This document shows, piece by piece, positions 1-39,600 of a DNA stretch of 64,000 nt. The stretch covers positions 104,794,001 to 104,858,000 of the forward strand of contig NC_133026.1 in assembly GCF_048771995.1 (NCBI RefSeq). Reading direction: 5' to 3'. Each line of letters starts with the position of its first letter. The stretch's first letter is position 1. Both the position numbers and the translations under genes were made by a program. The notes beneath the pieces are model-generated. The model saw only the letters and a list, made by a program, of their open reading frames with translations. It did no database searches and was not told the DNA's origin. Source of the stretch: Taeniopygia guttata (taxonomy: Eukaryota; Chordata; Aves; Passeriformes; Estrildidae).

Positions 1-26611
<26,611 letters not shown>

Positions 26612-29190
26612 GCTTTGCTGAGACACCGCTAACAAAGGAAAAAACTTTTTTTTTTTAAAAAGTACAATCACTGTGGAGCAAAGTGCAACCAATATTTATC
26701 TTGACTGCTCTGAAGGATTCCCCGCATTCTGAGGTAGCTTTATTCTTTGGGGCAAAATTACTGCATCAGTTATGATTTAAAGGATCCTGGATTCCAGTTA
26801 TTTTCACATCATTCACAACCACCTGCACCAATCACACAGCCAACCGAGCTGTAGGATCTGGGAAGAGGATGTTGTTTTGTCAAAGAAGAATCCTGTTTAT
26901 ATTCAGCTGGGTTAGGGGAAGAAGCTGCTCTCCTCTTGCAGCTGTAAGCTTGAATGTGTTACATGAAACACACCCTAGCATGTGGAATTTATTGAAGATA
27001 GGTGGAGGAGAGCCCACCGTGTCTTTTCAGCTCTGTGCTGTGGTACAGGAATACTCAGGGGTTTGAAACTACAATATAAAGTAGATATTTGTATTACGAG
27101 GAATAGTCTTGTTCTCTGTGCAGTGTTAGTTGAAAAGTTGTAATTGTGTACGTATTGAAACTGTCTTTGGCAAAATTTCCACAGGTGTTCAAAGTTTACT
27201 ACTTAAACCTGAACAAATGGGCAAACATATGGCAGGCACTGTGCACCCTTAGCAATGGTATTTTGCCCCAGCAGGCACCCCCTCCTCAGCTCCAGGGCCC
27301 AAAGCAAAAGGCTTCTCAGAGCTGCTCTCTTCTTCAGTTAGAGGCCAGAGTAACTTCCCAGCAAATCACTCTCAGTTTCTCACTCTCCTCAGAGCTTTGG
27401 AGACTTGCGGTCCATCCCCCTTTGCTTATGGAAATGCATCCTCCTGTTTGTCCAGTGCCTCTGTGGTGGAGTGCCCACAACTCACTCTCCATGTCCTTTA
27501 CATTCAACTCAGCTGGCTGCAGAGCTGAGATCAGGTCAGAGTTGTACCCTTGAAGAAACAACACACCAAGAAATGTGCAGGAGAATAACAGTGCCTGAGC
27601 TGGTCCCAAGACAAACAGGAAGTATTCTACAGTAGCTCCAGGGGGGGAGCAGAAGAGAAATCCCAGGGAGCTGGGACTGCTCAGGAGGGACTCTCCAGAA
27701 GTAGAGATGTGTGAACACAGCACCTGAAACCATCATCACTGTACCTCTGTAAATACTGGCTCTGCAGCAGTCACACACTGTTGTATTTCCACCTGCAATA
27801 CTGATCCTTGTGAAGGTGTTCTGGAATTAACTTAATGCCGCAGCATTTGGCTGTCAGCAGGGCTCTGTTCCCCTCAGAGTTAGCAGGTGTTATCTCACTG
27901 AGGTTTACACACACACCCCCAAAAATCATCTTTCTGCACATTGTGATATTCTTATCAATAAGAAAAATGCAGAGTGTTCTTAAAGGCTATTCAGGAATAT
28001 GAATCTACTCCCCCCAAAAAGCAATGAAATTAATGCATCTTTATACCTGACCTGCAGTCATTGCAGAAGGACCTGCCAAAGCTGCATTTTTTTAAGGCAT
28101 AGTGTTAATTAAGCAACTTTTTTTATCTTATGAAGAGATGTTTACAGAATAATAAACATAATATATTTGACAGAGGCCAAAGGAAAATGGTTTGCATATA
28201 TCTGTGTTGATGTAGCATTATTTCTGATGCTGTAAATTTAGCAAATTTCACATGAACAACCCCTTTTGGTAAATTTACTTTTTATTTTCCTTCAGATACA
28301 GCTTGCCTTATCTATTTTAACACTGGGAAGATGTAGGGATATAAAAGATGATTCTTGAAGTGTTTGCTACATGCCTGAATGTATTCCAGTAGCTCTGGTT
28401 TTGCCAGAGGGCTTAAGGCCAGCCCCCAGTCTTAGCATGGTGTAGAAAAGTGTCAGGTATTACATGTTCAAAAATGGTTTCCTTTTTGTTCATGTATTTG
28501 ATGTTTGCACTAAGTTCTTAAAATTCCAGGTGCTTAGACTACCAGGAGGAGCTAGCCCACTGGTGGAGCAGAGCGAAATCATCCTGAAGGCTGAGAGTGC
28601 ATTCAGAAAATCAGTGTATTTGCCTGCCTGTACCAGCTAACAGTAATCCCATTTCCTTAGTGCTGTCCCCTATGGAAGCAAGGAGTTTTGGTAACGCTCT
28701 GGCCAGAGTGCACTACACCAGCCCCAACAGCACAGGCCTGGTCCCATGGAACACTTTAAACTGGCTGCCTGTGAATGCCTGGCAAGGAGACACCCTTAGT
28801 TGACAGGCACACAATTGCTATTCCATTTTGGTTTTAAGCCTTGCCATTTAAGGCCATTCTAATGAATGTATGAAAATTGGCCAGCGTTATTATATTTTAC
28901 CTGTAGATGTTCTTGTCTATTCACAGGTTAAAACTGAATGTAAACTAAGATTTAAAGAATCATATGCAGATGCTTTTTGCTTAACTTATGTAATTGCTTT
29001 TTGTGACTTTTGGAAGAGGGTTAAAAACGTTGCTTTCCTAGTGTAAAGTTTTCTTAACCAAAAACTTGGTGAATTTAGCTTCACTAGTCAGTCTACCTCA
29101 TGTTATTGTTTATTAACTGAAACTGTCTGAAGTTGTGGCTATGGTATGTTTATAAAGTGCTTTCATTAAATTTGAATATATTAAGTTACC
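26612..29190 (+). other. GREB1L: GREB1L 3' UTR
   Basis: About 2.6 kb with no splice-supported exon. Candidate poly(A) signals are AATAAA at 28151-28156 (upstream, possibly a shorter form) and ATTAAA at 29165-29170, which I take as the main end. The exact end is inferred. Confidence 0.7.
29165..29170 (+). terminator. GREB1L: Probable GREB1L poly(A) signal (ATTAAA)
   Basis: ATTAAA preceded by TGTTTATAAAG-like U-rich sequence and followed within about 40 bases by a CT-rich stretch. It is the last plausible signal before the ESCO1 3' end. Confidence 0.6.
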
Positions 29191-29744
29191 ATTTCAGACT
29201 GCTTCTCTCTTAATGGATCCTGCTTTCTGAGCCCACCACAGAGGATCGCTTCTAGAGTTCCTGTGCACCTGCACCACTATTCTGACAAAGCTCTTTACAG
29301 GCTGCTCACAATCCCCTGGAAAATTACACGTGGCAGCATAGAAACAAAAAGCCTCTGCCCAGAATTCAGCACTGCTTTGCTACTCCAGCTTTAAGTACTC
29401 TTGAGTATTGTTTGGGATGTGGTGTGAGGTCTTTGCTTTAGCTCTAGACCAAGTCTAGACAAGGACAGCACACCATAAACAAGTACATCCTGACTGCACC
29501 CAGGTTCCCAAATTGAAACAAACCCTAAGTTTAACCTTAACTAAATCTTTCCCATCTTCCATTACAGTTTTAAACTTTTACTCAAGACAGAAGGTATTCC
29601 CACTCACTTTGCTATACCATGTATGAGGATGGTCTTGATCCAGAACCCATGAGAGCATTGATCTTCAGCATGTTATGTTTTTCTCACCAAGAAAAATATG
29701 AAATACACTAAAGAGTCACTCACACTTGGTATTATACAGAGTAA
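29191..29744. other. Gap between convergent GREB1L and ESCO1
   Basis: About 550 bases between the two inferred poly(A) sites. I see no gene or repeat. Confidence 0.55.
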
Positions 29745-30547
29745 CTTTAAAAAAGCTATCAAGTATTTTATTTTTAATCTATCTACATTATGTACAGATC
29801 AAGAAAGGCCACAGCAGTTTTTCAACATACAAACCCTTTGAAAGAGGAGAGATTTATGAAGGAGTGACAAGTATCAAAGTGAAGTCCATTAACAAAGGTA
29901 TATACTCAGTACGATACTTGAAGAATGACGAGTACACCAGTCCTTGGGCTTTTCATTCCACCTTTTACTCCAAAACTAATCTGGGGGAGAAGGGGACAGG
30001 GGCCACAAGAAGGTTCCGATGCTGCTGCCAGGGAGCAGGCGCCCTGACCTGGAGCAGGGTACAGGGGCACCCGGGAAGGCACCGTACAGCCTGTGAGGGT
30101 TGTTGCCCACAGCGACTGCACTGCAACAGTTCCTGCCCTGACTCCACTGGGCACAGCCTGGAACTCTGTCAGACAAGTGCTGGTAGTGGCAGCTGTACTG
30201 GGTATATTACCTCAGTGAGAACTTCAGCATGTACTCATCAGCCAGACTAGAGTCTTTGCATTAGTTTACAGTCCACTATGAACAATTTTCTGCTGCATGT
30301 AAACATGAATAACTAGAGAAAATACAATCAAACTTTTGTAAAAGTTAATAAAATATCTTTCTTTTAAAAAAACGAAGTTAGCCTATTACTGCATTGTTTA
30401 CAATTTTAATAAAATAGTACAACCGCTTGGTTGTTACCAGTCCTGAGTTCACTGTAATAAAAATGGCCCTGGCTTCTGCTGAAGGTCTACACTCACTCCA
30501 TGCAGTTTGGCAGAAGTCTCCAATAAAATTGGAATTCCTGCAGAGAG
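29745..30547 (-). other. ESCO1: ESCO1 3' UTR
   Basis: About 800 bases between the stop codon and the inferred poly(A) site. The + strand of 30347-30527 carries four AATAAA hexamers. A 174-codon open frame on the + strand here (29726-30250) is judged accidental. Confidence 0.65.
29767..29772 (-). terminator. ESCO1: Probable ESCO1 poly(A) signal (AATAAA)
   Basis: Reads TTTATT on the + strand, so AATAAA on the - strand. On the - strand it is preceded by two TGTA motifs of the type bound by CFIm (around 29785-29800), which supports use as a cleavage signal. Confidence 0.65.
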
Positions 30548-30695
30548 TTAAGTCTGGTGCTGTCCATTGAGGAAGTTGTATACCAGGAACTGGCCAGTGC
30601 CACAGTACTGTGTTGCAAAGAGTTTTCCATCAGGAGTAGGGTCAGAGAAAGCAATTTCTTCCTTGCTTAAGTATGAGCCATATATGAAGTTGCTC
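30548..30695 (-). CDS. ESCO1: ESCO1 last coding exon
   Basis: Encodes [33 protein letters not shown] and the C-terminus [11 protein letters not shown], with TAA at 30548-30550. It carries catalytic Asp822. Acceptor on the - strand ctaaacag. Confidence 0.96.
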
Positions 30696-33600
30696 CTGTT
30701 TAGAAGAGGGGAAAAAGAAAAAATAAAATATAATTATCCTCAGAGAATATGAAAAATATTTATGCTATTAGGCAACAAACCATAAATTAAGTGGCACAGT
30801 AATTCAAAAGGAAGAAATTCTGTTAGGAGGAGATGGGTCTATTCATAGGATTTATTTCCTTCCAAAGAGCAAGAAGGATCACTTGCTCTGGGAGGGAGTT
30901 TTATAAGGGTCTGGTGTTTTAGAAGGAATATTTGTACAGAACAATTACATCAAGGGTTCAAATTCAGTTACCAGACTGCTTCTCTCTTTTATTTTTAGTG
31001 AATACAGCAATGAGCTACTGGAAGGCCCAACAAGCACCAGAGCAGAACAAAAGGGGAGGTGCATAGCACCACAGTTAAGAGGAAAACTAAGGCCTCACTA
31101 TCTGCAACAAGTCATCAAAATTGATTCTAAAGATCCTTTAGGGCTGTAGCTGAGGGAGTAACTTTAGCATAATTTTGGGAGAGAAATCTTCCCTTTAGAA
31201 ATAGTTTCTAGGAAGCTACAGAACACACTATTAAAAATCTGCCAAAAACATAAGGAAATAATCAAGTTAATATGCTTATGTGAATACAGCTTTACCATCA
31301 ATAGGTCAGCCAAAATGTGATCTGATCATTATGTGCTCCACCAGCCGGGCAAGATGAATTGTGCAGGGCAGAACAGCTTTGCTGAGCTCTCCGAATACCC
31401 AAGAAGGCAAGGACTGGGAGAGGCAGCAGTACCAGTTCTAAAAACTCCAACAAGATGAGGGGAGCACAAACCTGACAGCCCAGCCATTGTTAAGATGTGA
31501 GCAGTTCTTGCCATTACTTAGAACTGACATTTAAACTTCTTGGAAAGAAACCTAAGGTTTGGAGATTCAACGTTTTTAACATTTATCTAGACAATAGCAC
31601 AAATGTCTGAGTCCTTTTTATGGATGTAGCACTTAGCATTCAGCTGGAATACACTCAGCACTAGCTACTAAATCTCCATGGAAAATGAAAATATCCATAA
31701 GGTTCAGTGAACCTGAGTATATATAAAAAACTAAAACAAAACAACAGCTGGAAGCCACCAGACTATACCCAATAGTTTGGTGGACTGGGTCTCTGTTGCT
31801 TCCCTCTTGCTACCTCTAAAGAATGGACCATCAGCTAGTGGTTTGGCCTCAGTCCATGGGTAATCTCACACTTGGGTCAAAGACAGTCCTGTGTCCTTTA
31901 CTCATCATTACTGTGGAGGAACTTCCCCCTGGGAGTCTGCCAGGGTGACTCATTACAATTGCACTCAAATATTTCTGAAGAAGACAAATTACTGTAGTGT
32001 ACTGACATTAATTATTGAACTCCACCTAATACTGGAACTGTCAACTGTGCTCAAATCTATATACCCAGTATCACCAGCAGCTTGGAAATACAAGCTTGAG
32101 ACACACAAAACAATCAGTGTCTTGCACTGAGTTCTGTCTAAACCACGTGTGGCTGAGGGATGTGTTCCTCTTACCTGAGACACTCTATCATCCGAGAAGC
32201 GATCTTCTTCCGGCGCATCATGCTGAACACCCAGATCCGACTGATCCCACAGATGGCAGGTTCTGGAGAAGTTGAACAGCACCATGCTTTCTGTCTCTCA
32301 AATATCACTTTCTCATTTTCTGAACTGATTTCTGGTACCTTCTCTTCTATAACTCTGTAGCCCTGCAGATGATGTAAAAAACGTGTCACTTTATAAAATC
32401 ATCACTAATGACTGAAGAAAATAATTAATGTTTAATTTATTTCAGTTAAATGTACTTGGCTGCTAAAATGCCTTAGCAAAAAGACTGCAGTTTTGCATCT
32501 CATTTAATTTCTCATAACAGTTTCAAAAATCAAGCAAATTATAAAAGATTAAACAGAAAACCCTCTGAAGTTTATCTCACTCAAAATAACAGCAACAAAT
32601 AATCCAATCCTTATTACTACCTGTATTAAAGCGTTTGCATCAATTTCTCTGGCTTTGGCTAGGATTGTTTTGCTTGTTGTCTGATACTCCCAAGGGACAA
32701 TAGAAAACAATACAGTTTGGAATGAACAGACAGATTATATGAGATCAGTGATTAGTACTGCAATGACTTCTTATCCTGCCTTCCAGTCCACTGCCTTATG
32801 TCCTCTGCTTTTATTCCCTGTGGAGCTCTTTGACCCTATGGTGATTCCACTCAATCATACAGGGCATCCACTCTTTCATCCATGTTGGATTTCTGCTGGG
32901 TAGGGAGCTGAACCTGCTTCTCAACAAGCAAGTGCACAGCCAGAGCTGTGTAACAGTACAGGAAGAAAAAATCCACCCCTCAGCTGTAGAAAGTTTTTAA
33001 ATTATAAGGTCTATCTGAGCCAAGTGTGACACCATCCGTGTGTCTCTGCTCAATGTCAACCACATAAAATTGAGTAACTTCATTTCAGAATGGTCCAACC
33101 ACCCAGTCTCTTCCTCTGTGGAACAGGCACACACAGAATAATAATTTGCTGGAGTTATTAAGCACTGACATAGATTATCTTTCTTCAATTCAATCACTTA
33201 CCCACTGGATATGTTCTGCAATTAAGCAGCCAATGACTTTTTTGTCATTAGAAATAAAAAGAAGAGTTTTAGTTCTAGAGTAGCACATGAGAGGAGTTTG
33301 CTGAAATCCCAAGTCGTTGTCTACCATTTCTCTGATTTCTTCAACCTGTCAAAATAATTTTAAATGCTGTATAAGAAGCATGTCTAAATGCACATTTTTA
33401 TAAATTTACATTAAAATCACATATTTGCAGAAATGTATTAGGGTATCTAGAATACTGAAAGCTATTCCAAAAGTTAAGGATCAACTCCGGTAACCTGCAA
33501 CACATTATCAGCATAAATGTTCCTTAAACAATACTCGTCTGGAAACAGGAAGAGTACAGACCCCTCAGACAACTTCATTAGACAAAGGCTAATAGAGAGA

Positions 33601-36600
33601 ATGTAGAAAATCAAACTGTGAGCTCTGATATTTTAGAAGTTAATTAAACCTGCAAGGAAAGTTAATGCAGTTTAAAATTTTTTTGTTATTTTTGGAGTCT
33701 TGAAAGAACTAATCTATTAAGTGTTTTGTGCAGATGACAGCAGGCACAGTGCCAAGATAGGTAGAAAATGTAGGCATTTGTTATAAAGGGATAACTATCG
33801 TCTCCTTCCTTCAGCTTTCTACTCTTCCATTAAGTTTTCAAAGAGCAACTGCAACTAAAAATTTTGTTTAGTATCAGCAAGTTTAATAAAAACAGAACAA
33901 CTCCAGCATGAACATAAATGAAAGCATACACATGAGCTCATTTTTTACTGAGGGATTCCTGAACCTACATCTGGACACTGGAACAGCCTCTATCATCCCT
34001 CATCTCCCTCCCGTAAAATAAAAAAAGGTGCCCTCAGCTATGGTGCATTAAATGGCATAAGCTTCTTGAATGCATGTTGTGGTTACAGTAGTAATGCACA
34101 AGGAGAATTACTGATGCTGTATCACAGAACGGCTCAGGTTGGAAGGTATCACATCTGGTCCAACCTCCCTGCTCAGGCAGGGCCATCCCAGAGCACATGG
34201 CACAGGACTGCATGCAGACAGTTCCTGCGTATCTCCAGTGAGGGAGACTCCACACCTTCTCTGGGCAATCTGTTCCAATAAACAGGCATCCGCACAGTAA
34301 AGAAAGCTGTGTTAAAAATGCTTTAAAAATCATTTTAACAGGTATGAGTTACTCTCTATTTTCTCACCTAACCTTCAGGTACTAATCATTTAATGACACA
34401 TCCTATTATCTGAAACATCAAGTAAAACTATTCTTGAAATCAAAGAAAGCTGGTTATGACAGCTGTACGATTCTATCAACTTCAGCTACCCAGAACTACA
34501 GAGAGCTCTATATCCTAAATGACTCCATTTGCTACAGTCATCCTTCTTTTTCTTCAGCCATTATATTAAAAAATTAATGTACAACAAATAAGATAAAACT
34601 TAAACTAAAATTAAGATAATCCCACAAGAAAAATACAACTAAACAAATAAACTTATCTGCATAAAATGTGAAAAATTGTAGTTTTATTTTAATTCAGTAA
34701 CTTAGACTAAAGAAACCTGCTACAGCCACACCAGCAGCAAGAGCTGTATTGGGCATCAATTCAGCCTCCAGAGGTCCCTTCCAACCTCAGCTATTCTGTG
34801 GTCCTGTGACTGGGACTGTAAAAAGCCCCTATTAGCCACAGCAAATCCCCAGCTAAGCAGAGTCAGTGTCAGACTACAGTGAAATGACACTTTAAGATGT
34901 ATGAACACAGGTTAGCCAGCAGGACACTGAAGTACCCAACTGCTCTAAGTCCCCATTAGTGTGCTGGGGCAGCTTTAGAGCTTCAAGGAAGACATGAGTC
35001 ATGGCACAAATGGAGATTAGCTAGAAGAGAGCATGATAATGAATGGAGCTCTAAGAAACATTATTTAGGAGTATAAACTAAAAAAAAACCAGCACATCCA
35101 GTCAATCTCCTTAAGGTAAAAAAAATCTGTTTGTTCAGGCACAAAAAATCTGCTGCAAGGAGGAAAAGAAGGATGTTTTCTATAGCTATGGCAGTATGAT
35201 TAGTATTAATGAGCTTAAATTGCAGTATGGAGATTCTGTTAAGACATTCAGGGAAAATATCCTACTGTTAGGGTTAGTGAAGCACTGTAATACAGTCTCA
35301 AGAGGTCAGACAAACTTCTAGGAGTAGAATTTTTAGAAAATTGTCAGATGCATCATAATCAGGCAAATCCTGCTTTGGACATGGCAATGGACTAGATGAC
35401 TTTAAGGCTGCTGCTTTCCACCTAATTTTGTTTTTATCAGAAAGTCACCTAGAGACTGGTGCCACATTTGTGCTGTGTTATAAAGTTAATAAATTTCAGT
35501 TCATTTAAATACAAGAGGAAGTTTATATTACACAAAATATCTGTCAGATATTCTGCAAGGATACTTAGAACAAACCAACACCAAACTTTAAGAAGTCAGT
35601 TGGCTAACATCTTCCCACCCCTGCCCAGGCCCAGCCTCTCTATGAAGAAACCTGCAGTGCTTAAGAGTAAGGCATCTGACCTGTCTGTGGAAAAGGGAAC
35701 AGAACCACTGTAGTTTTGAGTCCAATTTCAACTGTTCACATGTCAACGACACAAATTTTTCTATGAACATTTATGTGAAAACATGAAACAAAGCAAGACA
35801 TACAAGTCCAGTCCTTGTCACCATACCTTTTTAAGTGCATACTTTGGGTCATCAGGAAGAACCATTATTATCTTTCCATCAGGATATTCAGCCAAGATTC
35901 TCTCCTTTTTCCAACCCTAAATAAAACAAACACATATCTAAATCATATACATGATGTACTTTTACAAACAGAAGTGGCAAATTATTGTTCTAGACACTGG
36001 ATTTTTGTAGATTTCACAGAATTTAGCAGTTGCTTTGCTAGAGAAATAGACTTCAGCTAGTCTTTTAAAATGAGCACAATAGATAAAATATGATGTTATT
36101 TATACAGTAACCTAACTATAAGTAAAAACAATGTGAAAGCATCTTACAATTTCCCAACTAGATTTTTCTCCCAGAACTGCAGTGCAAACTCAATTTTAGA
36201 ACAGAAGTAGCAAATTCAGCTCACATAACTGATTTCCAAACCTATGTAAATACTTAGTTTTTGAAGTCCAGTGAATGAGAAAGCCCTGATTTTTATTAGA
36301 AGATTTCTTTTTAACATAGTTACCTCCACAAATACACACTCAGTTTTTAAAAGTCTGGCATGCGAAAGACCTCCAGGAGGTTCTAATTGAACTGATTGGC
36401 ATGCAGTTGCCCAAAATGTAAGGAATAGTTTGTTACTGATCATAACTGTTAAAGCCACAAGAAGGATACTAGAAAAAAATTTATAACTACCTTCTAAGAA
36501 TCTAATAGGGAAGGAGACTACGTTGTGTGTATCTGAAGTATAAACATACTCAAAAAAATAGAGGTAATTAACTCTTCTTCAGATCCACACTCGTGGTGAA

Positions 36601-39600
36601 TAATGAGCAGTACCTGCATGGAAAAAAACAAAACAAAAAAGCCACTTAAATCTAGCAAGATGGGACTGGTAGATATTAGAACTCAAGTTGCTTTGATGGG
36701 ACCTAAAAATACTGAATGCAGAAGTAACTTCAGCCACTAAAAAGGCTGATCTACAAATCTTACTTCAAAGCAACTTTAAATAAAAAAGTATTTGAAGAAA
36801 CAATACTGATGGAGTGATTCTCATTGAAATCTGTACCTTCCCATAAAATAACATTTGACTAAAGACCAAGCATTGGAATTTGGCACTATATGAATGCCAT
36901 ATATACTACACCACAAAAAAAAGTTAAACTTCAGTGTTATAATACTTGATCTGCACCTCATTTTATTCACACTGACTTTACTCCTTTACCCCAAGGAGGA
37001 CATGAAGAGAAAAATTTTAGAAATATATCTACTTGCTGCTAGCCCTGAAACTATTAAAGTATTAGTTTAGCACTCAGCATGGCAATCATTGCTACACAGA
37101 CACCATTTAAATCCTGTCTGCTTTTCTTCTCAGTAGTAACTGAACAAATGAATATGCTGCTTGAATTTATATATATTATGGTCTGAACACAAAGGGCAGT
37201 AAACAGCAGTGTCATCATATTTAGGGGAGAAGGAAGAGGGCAATTTGTGGGATTGTGACATGCTTTTTGAAAGTGTCATCAGCAAAGGCATAAAAAAAAT
37301 CAGACAAAGATTAATACTCTCCAACCTCAAACCTTACCTCTCTCAAATTTTTGTCTTTTTCTGCCTTTTGGCTACCTGTTTGCTCTGCAAGAGCTTTTTA
37401 CAGCCTATTTTAAAGCATCTCTCAGGATATAATTGCAATCTGTTTGCTAATCCTGCCATTACAGCATCCAGACTGCTGCAAGCCTAATGCAGAAAATTCA
37501 ACAGTAATTTTTAGGTTAAGTTAAGGTAATGTTATAGCCAAGTATTTCCACAAAATGAAATACAATTAAGGATACAACACTTCTCAACGTCACAGAATTT
37601 ATGTCTTTAAGCAACATTATATTAGCACAAGTCTAAAAATCTGTAAAAATGCAATAATTGATTCTCAAATGTACAGAACTCACTATTTTCATTACTGTCC
37701 ACCTGTTCATCTTCTTAAGTGATCTGTATAATATGGAGAGTGATGATATTCACAGGAGGGGTAGTTTCTAAATGGAAGTATTTTGGAATTCAGAAATGCA
37801 GCTTTCCAAAAAGTTTCTGCAAAGCCTAAGCTCATCCAGATTTTTAGTAAAGTCATTTTACAGCCATACTGAGCCTTTAAAGCTATATGCCACTTTTAAT
37901 AATGTTATTAAAAAAACCCCTCTGATTTCATATATTCATGTGCACCTTACTGCTGAGTTTTGCTTCCTTTAAACCAGAAAAATGGAAGCAATGCACAAGA
38001 CTGGTCACAACTCTGTCATACTGTAACATTGAAGGGAAAGTGCTACAGCTGCAGCTGGGACTAATCCTATTAGATATTTACAGTACACAAAATACACTTT
38101 AATGTCAGCATTTTCATCTGGTCTAAAAATTATTTCCCTAAACACACCTATTAAGACTTTTCATCCAAACCCCCACTATTTTAACACAACTAAAATACTA
38201 CAGTCTGCAAGGTATTTCAATCACTGAGAACTAAAGTGGTACTCTTTCAGCAGGCCGATGACAAGAACACCTCAGTAGATTAAGAAACAGAAATATTATG
38301 TCTGCAACATATATACTATTCTACTGCAATGTCAGAAAAACTGCTTTCTTTTTTCTTTTAATTGACATTACTTTAGGAAATTAATACTTATTTACTGTTA
38401 AATCAGATGTCCAAGCATTGATACACATCCCCTGTGATGAGCAAAGAAGTCAAAAGGAAAGCTACTCCTCCCACAGGGAAACATGTTCTGCAAGGCCTGG
38501 AGTAAAAGCAGATTACAGCAGTCATCCCTGATACTGCAAGTCTATGCCCAACAACAGATTACCTCCAGACAGCAGCAGCAAGGCAGGCAGAGACCCTTCA
38601 CCATAGCTGGGCAGACTGGTGCTGTAACGGGGTGTGTAAGCACTGTAGCAACACTTCCTCCCCTCCATGTTGGGACTAGTGATCCTATAAGTATTTGTAA
38701 CTGCTTGAAAAAGTAAGGCAACCCTAAAATGCACAGCTGGCTCCTTTTTAATCTACCTCTAATTTCCTCCCAGTTCAAACAAGAATAAAGGCTGCTTCTG
38801 CTGTGTTTATTAAGGGAAAATAGGATTACAAAAGACATCATTACAAAAAGGGCAATACAGACAAGCACCTGCTATCAGATCATGAAATAGTGTGGACAGT
38901 AGCTACCACTACAGAGTGCAGCTCATTGTTTTCACTGGATATGATGTATGTATATAAAACATGAGGTAGAACATAGGTGTAAAGATGGCTCCAACATTAA
39001 TAGCCCAGTAACTAAATGTTCAGTGCTCTGTTTTTCATGAATTATGTTCTGCTTATAGTTTAAAATAATCTCTGATGTAGATTTGTCCTTAAAAGTCTAA
39101 GTTAGCAGACATGATAGCCTGCTTCCCATGAATTTCTGAAGTTTTTAGAAATTCTTTCATATGAGTAGGAAATGATACAGCAATGCTGATGCCTTTTGGT
39201 TTATGCCAGTTCTGGATTTTCTGTACTCACTATTTCCCACCTGAATACAAAAAGCATTAAAAAAAAACAAGTGTTTTTTTCTTATAAAGCTTTTTACCTC
39301 AACAATACTGAAGTACTGAGGAAAACATAGTTAATACTGTATAATTCTTGGTCTTCACTATGAAGCATTTATTAATTTTTTCCCTAGTAATGAAGTCTAG
39401 TGTGAAATTTTGTAAATTATTGTCCTTGACAATCTGCAGTAGAGAAATGGGTCTGCTTCATTCTTCTTCCTGACAAGTACAGATATTCTGCCTCTCCTTC
39501 CAATGCATGGAATGTAGAGAATGGTTTTTGACAGCAGAACACATTAAGATCCTTAGATATAACCACTACACTATTACAACTTCTCACAGAAGATACTAAT

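Larger units (their letters stand above)
33346..35826 (-). other. ESCO1: ESCO1 intron with three small CR1 fragments
   Basis: Intron of 2.5 kb. It contains a CR1 copy at about 34115-34325 and two short CR1 3' ends near 34755-34806 and 35365-35425, listed separately. The remainder is unremarkable. Confidence 0.65.

Noticed and set aside
29726..30250. 174-codon open frame on the + strand
   Set aside because: It lies antisense in the ESCO1 3' UTR, has no recognisable domain, and its second half is Cys/Gly/Ser-rich in a way typical of a chance frame in GC-rich sequence.
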